From Littorina saxatilis (Eukaryota > Mollusca > Gastropoda > Littorinimorpha > Littorinidae), in assembly GCF_037325665.1 (NCBI RefSeq), contig NC_090261.1, positions 19,693,231-19,757,230 on the forward strand: DNA of 64,000 nt, read 5' to 3'. The position numbers and the translations under genes are program-made. The notes under the pieces are model-generated. The model had not been told where the DNA came from and made no database searches. It worked only from the letters and a program-made list of their open reading frames with translations. This document shows positions 57,304-64,000 of the stretch, one piece after another (position 1 is the first letter of the stretch; each line of letters begins with the position of its first letter).

Positions 57304-57462
57304 CACAGGAGCTTGTATCAAATCGCCGGTCGATCATTATCTACAGTCCACTACTACGACATACTTCTACTATATCTACTACCTTGTAGTATATGGTAGT
57401 AGTATGTCGTAGTAGTGGACTGTAGATAATGATCGACCGGCGACTTGATACAAGCTCCTGTG
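57304..57462. repeat. 159-bp near-perfect hairpin
   Basis: Left arm CACAGGAGCTTGTATCA..., right arm ...TGATACAAGCTCCTGTG; over 60 bp per arm with only a few mismatches and a short loop around CTACTACCTTGTAG. Confidence 0.75.
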
Positions 57463-57616
57463 CGAGAAACGTCACCACTTCACGTCAGTGCGGCACGCGG
57501 CTTGAACTCGTGAGAAGCGGAGCGTCGAAGTAACTCAACAACAACACGATCATTGTGCATGTGTACGTGTTCTCTCTCTCTCTCTCTCTGGATGTGTGTA
57601 TGTTAGTGTGTATGTG

Positions 57617-57951
57617 CAGGGGCGGATCATAGTTCATTTTATGGGGGGGTTTCCAAAAGTATATTGTGAAGATATGGGTGCCGAGTGAAGGCGCGAAGCG
57701 CCGAGCCGACGGCGCAAAGCGCCTAGCTAGCTAGGGGGGTCCGGGGGCATGCCCCCCCGGAAAATTTTGAAAAAAAGGATGCAAAATGGTGCAATCTGGT
57801 GCATTCTGAGGATGATCATTACCAGTTTCAGGCAGCAGATTTTGTCACTGATTAATACCCCCAAAAAACACAATTTAAAAAAAAATTGTTTTGGCTGGGG
57901 GGGGGGGGGTTTCCGGAAACCCCAGAACCCCCCCCCCCTCGTCCGCCCCTG
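57617..57951. mobile_element. hAT-like MITE with CAGGGGCGGA ends
   Basis: Ends CAGGGGCGGA / TCCGCCCCTG with subterminal GGTTTCC / GGAAACC. The GC-rich interior repeats GGCGCGAAGCGCC. A (TG)n microsatellite follows at 57952-57998. Confidence 0.55.
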
Positions 57952-58004
<53 letters not shown>

Positions 58005-58139
58005 GATGTCTGTGTGTGTGCATGTGTGTGTGTGTTATTTGTATTTGATGTAAATGTTGTTGGCAGTTGAGCATCTTCCTTATTTTTCTTTTAAGTGCTG
58101 CTGGTGCAAGTACGCGCGCGACTGTTTGTTTATGTGTAC

Positions 58140-58171
<32 letters not shown>

Positions 58172-59378
58172 TTCAGGTCTATGTTGTTTCTCAGACCCAA
58201 CTCGTGACACAACTAGGATGTACGCGAGATATATGCAGCGGCCTTCAGACAGTATCCGGGGTATAACTTCAGTTACGACTTGTATCGTGCAATTCTCATG
58301 CAATTTTCAGCGTCCTTGTCTTGTCAAGACAGTCTTGGAAGAAAAGGTTTTCCCTGTCTGAGCCAAATTTCTACCGCGAATTTTTTTTTTGCGGGTAAAA
58401 AACCCAAAGATGTACACAAGAAAAACTTACATATTATAATTAATTGTATTGATCTTATTTCGACAAAATATTGCAGCAAGACTTTGTCCCATAAACTGTT
58501 AACGTTCTGTGGTTCATTTCGACATTAAAAAGCCTATTCCGATTCTAATTCTACTGTGGTTCACATTGAATAATGTGTCAATTCGACCTATTTCTGGGAC
58601 TAATAAAAGTAAATGGCCAGAAATAGGAATCTGCTGAACCTCCCAAAGCGATTAGTTGAACGGTCACCCAGGCCCCAACTGCCCTCTCAGTGGTACAAAA
58701 ATTACCAACCGGATGGGAGTCTGCCGCGTTGTTGGATTGGTTGAAATTGAGATTTGTTGTGACTTCAGTCAACGAATCAGACCCCGTGCTTTGTTCTCAC
58801 CCAGCTGGGTGGCACCCACTTTTGTTTGGTGTACCTCGGCCCAGGGGCCTTCTCCTTGGCTCTTTTTCTCAGAGTTTGTCCCACCCCAAGGCTTATGAGG
58901 CTGGTTTGGGAAGTGGTACATAAGTTATGTTCGTTTAGGAGCATTGCCGGTCCGCTTGTACTATTTTATTTGTTTGTTTATATTCATTATCTATTTTTAA
59001 CTTAATTAATGTATTTATCCCAGCGAAGCTTGAAGCTGGTATCCCACGAACACTATAGTGACTTCGACTGACGAAATGTTCTGGCCGGGATACATATAAT
59101 AGGGAAGCTTTTTTTGTTGTCAAACTATGGCTACAGTTGGGGATGGAAGTTCACACACAAATTATAAACATACTAACTTTATACGGTAGATGCTGTCGAC
59201 CAACTCTTCAATTGTTGATCGAACGCTATCCAAGGCTGCTGTCTCCGCGAGGAGCAGCCCAGATTCCAAGTCTGTTGCATAATGCTTGCGCAAGTAGACG
59301 ACGTCAACTTGAGTTTAATAACAACAATTGACATGATTACTATCCAAAGATAATGCTTGACAAGTTAATGATCGTTGG

Positions 59379-59440
59379 ATTCCGTCGCGATATAACCTTC
59401 GTGGTTGAAAACGACGTTAAACACAAAATAAAGAAAGAAT
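59379..59440 (+). repeat. SINE family A, 3' end fragment
   Basis: CGCGATATAACCTTCGTGGT then AAAACGACGTTAAACAC and an A-rich tail; the plus-strand end of family A. Confidence 0.65.
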
Positions 59441-59799
59441 CGTTGGATTTTCTGACGACTCGAGTTTCAGTTGGAATCTATGACATGAACATCGTGTAGG
59501 AGGGTATTGATCAGGCCTATGTCATACTGTGACGATCAGCCGTCAGTCTGGCCTGGACAGGCCGGATCATAACTGAGTTCGGTTGCTTTTAGACCAAAGA
59601 TACCATTACCACTGCTGCGTATTTGACCCGGCCTTTCTTTCTGACGAGAAATAAAACGGTTACTGTTCGACTACTTTCTTTCTCAGTTTCTTGCTGGCAG
59701 ACGCGGAATACCGTGCTTTTTGGGGGCTTTTTTGTGTGTGTGGGTCTCCATGATTTTTTCGGTTATTTGTTTCCAAACGGCGAAGTTTGCTTGTCACCG

Positions 59800-60560
59800 T
59801 TAAAGGCACAATAAGCCTCCCGTAAACCATCACAGATACTGTCAGGCTTTTACACACAGAACAAACACCCTTTCATTTAAACACTCACCGCTTGAGAACA
59901 TCCTAGGTGCCCTCCGTAAAGAGCGAGCAATTTTCAAAGAATTTGTTTTTGCGTGGTTTATCTTATCCCTGAGCCATCGTGAACCCGTGTGATCCAGTTT
60001 CCCTTTTTCACAATGTAGTCGTCAGTTAGTCATTTGAATGCGACTCGATGTGAGCTTATCTGCAATAGCACGTTATTATGTACCTCTGACTATGCACGAA
60101 ACAATGAACGGCTGTGGTTCACAAGAACTCTCGCGATGGCTTTTGACTGTTCAGAGGAACTGGCGAAAGGCATAAACCGTCGTCTGCTACAAGAACCACG
60201 ACCTTGCGTGATCCTGCTTTCGGGCTTTTCTTTTTTCAAACTTTCAAAACTTCGAATTGTACTGTTCTTGTCTTGATGAAAAAAATAATTCTTTTATGAT
60301 TTAAGCTTAAGAATGCTTGTGTAACAAGCTGTCAATTTATTATTTAGATTTTAAAAGTTAGGTCTAGCGCCAAAACGCACCACGGTCCGATTGTCTGAGA
60401 GACAATCCGCAAAATTAAATCTGTAAAAATTGCTCGCTCTTTACGTAGGGCACCTAGGATGTTCCCGTTCGGTGAGTGTTTAAATGAAAGGGTGTTTGTA
60501 CTGTGTGTAAAAGCCTGGCAGTATCTGTGATGGTTTACGGGAGGCTTACTGTGCCTTTAA
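59800..60560. mobile_element. TTAA-flanked MITE copy 2
   Basis: Same family as 54695-55434 but in inverted orientation: its left part matches the right part of copy 1 (for example ATCCCTGAGCCATCGTGAAC). Confidence 0.6.
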
Positions 60561-61104
60561 TTGGTGTTTAAAATAAATTATGATATATTAATGTTTTAAA
60601 AAAAAATCTTTTTTGTTTTGCCTGTGTGTGTTGTGTTTGTTTGTTCGTTTTAGTCTGGTGTTGCAACACGCGCGGACCGGCGGCTCTGCCGGAGTCACTT
60701 AAAGTCAATTGTGAAGACGGGCAAACACGCGGCACCACAGTTCAACATTTAGCACGTTAAAGGGGTATTCGTATCTTTACTGTGGTTAAACGGATACTTT
60801 ATCTTGGATCTAACACAGTTTTAGAAATAACTTTTCAGTTACACACGTTTAATTTGTGTAGTTTTCGGTTTTAAAAACTTAGTTACAAAAGCTCGTTGAT
60901 ACCCCCCCCCCTCCCAATCTCTCAGTAAAGTAGCTGTTTTTTGGCGTCAGTAAAACGCCCATATATACACAGACAGACACAACTGCTTTGCAATGTCTAA
61001 AAAAAATTGGAGCAATAGTTTTTTTTCATGATGTCTGGCAAAATGTCCCAGAGGTATACCAGGCAGGGGCGACATTCTGTTTCCTTCGCTGTGGTGTGAC
61101 CCAT

Positions 61105-61669
61105 CATCTTGAACACGCGGCCAGTACCGTGTAACTGGCCTTGAGACCGATCGATTCAAGGGGGGCAATCTCAGTCATCTGAAAGAGGGAAATCCAAACG
61201 CAATCCGCCTTGTTCGATTTTATGGGCTTGGACGATAGAGAAAAATAAAAAAAGCAAAAGCTGGAGTCCAGTCTGGACGAAACTGCTATCAAGAACGCAG
61301 AATTGATTTTTTCTGAGTTTTTTTTAGCCGTAAGCGCCATGTTTATCGGAGCAGGAAACTCTTCCAGAGTGAGGCCCCTTTGTTGGTTTCACTGCAGCCG
61401 CCAGCAGTTATGAGAAATTCGAAATGAGAAATGGCGCTTACGGCTAAAAAAAAACAACTCAGAAAAAATCAATTCTGCGTTCTTGATAGCAGTTTCGTCC
61501 AGACTGGACTCCAGCTTTTGCTTTTCTTATTTTTCTCTATCGTCCAAGCCCATAAAATCGAACAAGGCGGATTGCGTTTGGATTTCCCTCTTTCAGATGA
61601 CTGAGATTGCCCCCTTGAATCGATCGGTCTCAAGGCCAGTTACACGGTACTGGCCGCGTGTTCAAGATG
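61105..61669. repeat. long inverted repeat, arms about 237 bp
   Basis: Arms 61105-61340 and 61431-61669 are nearly exact complements (few indels, in A runs), separated by 90 bp. No matching family elsewhere in the window. Confidence 0.8.
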
Positions 61670-61739
61670 TGTGACCCATGTGGTTTCTTGCTCCAGGAAG
61701 CGCTCAAACAATCCTTTATCATTTTCCTTTTCAGTTCTA

Positions 61740-62345
61740 TCGGTCTTTTTGGTTTTTTTTCTGTGTTTTATTTCTTTGTTTCTTTGTGTACGTTTTACAT
61801 TTGGTCCAATTCTTTTCTTCTTCGTTTGTTTTGTTTCGTTTTCTTTCTTTCTTTCTTTCTTTGTGTACTTTTTACATTTGGTCTGTTTCTTTATTGTTGT
61901 TTTGTTTTGTTTCTTTCTTTTAATTGTGTGTGGGAGAGAATGAAACCTGTATATTTTCTGCATTTGACGCATCAGCAAATAAAACCGCCAGGTGCGTTTC
62001 CTTTTTAATGGCCCCTGGCGGGGGCAAATCGCTTTTGTTGTCTAGAAACTATTACCGTTCAGTGCAAAGAATGTGATCGGATTTTGAAACGGAGTTAATT
62101 GATGTCCACGCAGTTGCCATGGTGATGTTTCAAGCATAGATTCATTGTTCAGCCAGCTGTCAAGTGTTCAGGTGACGTAAACGTCCAAATACAATTTCTC
62201 CTGCTTTTCATTTATTTATTTATTTTCAAATTTATTCATGTATTTATTTACTTATTTATTTATCTTTTTATACATTTATTCATACATTTATTTATTTACT
62301 TCTTTCTTACTTTTTTTTCTCCCTTTTTTATCTTTCTTTCTTTCT
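61740..62345. repeat. low-complexity TTTC / ATTT tracts
   Basis: Pyrimidine-rich TTTC runs (61845-61865) and ATTT runs (62205-62300). Spurious Phe/Leu-rich reading frames arise from them. Confidence 0.7.
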
Positions 62346-62624
62346 TTTATCATTCATTATCATTATCTTTTATTAAAGGGACTCTGATCAAACTGCACAA
62401 AATCATTCCAAAGGTTGTGTAATTCGGCGTAGGGTTTGACAGGGCTGGAACACTCGAACTTTGCAATCCAACACCACCACAACCAACAACAAAAACCCGC
62501 ATGACAAGTTTTCTGTGGGGAAAATCGACCAAGATGTATTTTGTTAAAGGGATAATGTTTAACAACAAAACGGTCTTTTGTCGCCTGAAGAGCTATACAG
62601 TTTGGGTTGGGGAATGTAATTACG

Positions 62625-64000
62625 CTCTTCAAAAAAAGTTAAGGATCACTTTTTTACAAGCACGCCACACAAAACAGACAAGACCGAATTCTTTCATTTA
62701 ATTTTTTTTAATATAATTGAACAACAAAAGAGTAATGACAAACAAAGCAATGATCGAACGCGGCGGCGACAATTTAGCAAGAGTGTGTCAAACGTGACAA
62801 CCCTCGAAAATGGAATTCATAACAATGTGAATCAGTGTCAATAACGCGTGTGCCCTCCGTTGTGTGCCAGGCATTCAACACATCGTTGGTGCATGGAGTG
62901 GATCAGGTTGTATATGAATGCTCTGGGAACTCCATTCCACTCCTGCTGGAGCCATTGCAGCAGTTGACCCAGATTGGCAGGAGGAGGGTGATGTTGCTGT
63001 ACCCGACGACAAAGCTCGTCCCACATGTGCTCTATGGGGTTCAGGTCCGGGCTGTTGGCTGGCCACAGCATCCTGTTGACCCTGGCCAGCTGGATGAAGG
63101 TGTTTACAGCTGCAGAGCGATGGGGAGGTGCGTTGTCATCCTGAAGAATCGCACGAGGGCCGATCGCTTGACCGGAGGGCTGAAACGACCAGGGGTTGCA
63201 GGATCTCATTCTGGTAGCGGACACCGGTCAAGTTGCTGACTACATGGTACAGAGGTGTCCTTAGACGTGTGCTGATCCCTCCCCAGACCATCACAGAGCC
63301 TTCGCCAAAACGCTGTCGTTCCAGAAAAGCGCCTTCTGCGAAGCGCTCTCCGCGATGCCTCCACACTCGGATGCGACCATCAGCAAGGTTCCAAGCAAAA
63401 GCGGGACTCATCTGTAAACAACACCTGAGCCCACTGCTGACGTTGCCACCTCACATGTTGAGTGCACTAGGCTCGGCGAGCTACCGGCACGGTTGGCCTA
63501 GTGGTAAGGCGTCCGCCCCGTGAGCGGGAGGTCGTGGGTTCGAACCCCGCCGGCCGGGTCATACCTAAGACTTTAAAATTGGCAATCTAGTGGCTGCTCC
63601 GCCTGGCGTCTGGCATTATGGGGTTAGTGCTAGGACTGGTTGGTCCGGTGTCAGAGTAATGTGACTGGGTGAGACATGAAGCCTGTGTTGCGACTTCTGT
63701 CTTGTGTGTGGCGCACGTTATATGTCAAAGCACCACCGCCCTGATATGGCCCTTCGTGGTCGGCTGGGCGTTAAGCAAACAAACAAACAAACTCGGCGAG
63801 CTGCTCGGTGATTAGCAGTCAGGGTTGTTCCTCGGACTGGACGCCTTGCACGCAAGCCAAAGTTGTGTAAGCGGTTTCGGATCGTCTGACCACTAACAAC
63901 AGTGTTGGTGGTAGCTTGTAGGCGTTGCCTAATGTTGTTTTCCGTAGCCAATCTTTGTTGCATGGCCTGCCTCTGAATGAAGCGATCCTCTCTTTGTGTG
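62625..64000 (-). mobile_element. Tc1-like (DD34E) transposon, interrupted by a SINE, cut by window end
   Basis: The left end has CTTCAAAAAAAGTTAAGGATCAC. Minus-strand transposase pieces: 63963 to 63803 (HTH part, RQRLQATTNTVVSGQTIRNR), 63411-63136 (GEGSVMVWGGIS), 63224-62838 (second Asp in QDDNAPPH, Glu in DLNPIE, spacing 34). A frameshift lies near 63136-63224 and a SINE splits the gene at 63483-63791. The N-terminus runs beyond the window. Confidence 0.85.
63483..63791 (+). repeat. tRNA-derived SINE with 11-bp target duplication
   Basis: The head has an A box TGGCCTAGTGG and B box GGTTCGAACCC, with an anticodon-like CGT (threonine-like). The 3' end is GGCTGGGCGTTAAGCAAACA repeats. CTCGGCGAGCT is duplicated at 63472-63482 and 63792-63802. 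Confidence 0.9.

Noticed and set aside
61640-62008. Phe/Lys-rich frames of 90-116 residues
   Set aside because: Low-complexity TTTC/TTTG tract translated on either strand.
62835-63239. 134-residue plus-strand frame
   Set aside because: Antisense shadow of the second Tc1-like transposase.
63486-63560. threonine-like tRNA sequence
   Set aside because: It is the head of a SINE bounded by target duplications; position 33 of the anticodon loop is C rather than T.

Overview
The window looks like nuclear DNA of a mollusc, most likely a caenogastropod (a periwinkle-type snail would fit). The genes have introns with standard GT-AG splice sites, about half of the sequence is interspersed repeats, and several SINE tails and short elements (for example the repeat ending ATATAACCTTCGTGG) are ones I associate with mollusc genomes. 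The species call is inference from repeat recognition and was not searched.

Three host genes can be assembled exon by exon, with reading phase matching at every junction. (1) A 560-residue SLC46-like major facilitator transporter on the minus strand has 4 coding exons between 24668 and 6391. (2) CFAP36 (CCDC104), a ciliary/ARL3-linked protein, is on the plus strand, with 8 coding exons between 25145 and 32439 (434 residues). It starts head to head with the transporter across a 476-bp shared promoter. (3) C1D, the nuclear exosome cofactor, is on the minus strand, with 5 coding exons between 56557 and 45694 (164 residues), and is convergent with CFAP36. The genes do not form one pathway; they are neighbours in a repeat-rich chromosome segment.

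Layout: 1-6390 is the probable 3' flank/3' UTR side of the transporter and holds pogo-like MITEs, a SINE family and a family of nuclear-receptor-site-rich elements. 6391-24668 is the transporter, whose introns hold a decayed hAT element with another element inside it, a Tc1-like transposase, hairpin elements and more SINEs. 24669-25144 is the bidirectional promoter. 25145-32439 is CFAP36. 32440-45690 holds a tandem-repeat element with a foreign insertion, a fossil gag-bearing retroelement, a 48-bp minisatellite and a CpG-rich promoter-like stretch. 45694-56557 is C1D; its second intron is almost wholly one transposon. 56558-64000 is intergenic, with long hairpins, inverted repeats, TTAA-flanked elements and a Tc1-like transposase interrupted by a SINE.

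The most unusual feature is CFAP36 intron 4. Its donor end and its acceptor end have each been multiplied in tandem (59-bp units beginning at the donor, 100-bp units ending at the acceptor), giving a ladder of decoy splice sites at both ends of one intron. In C1D, transposons supply most of one intron and probably the branch point of another.
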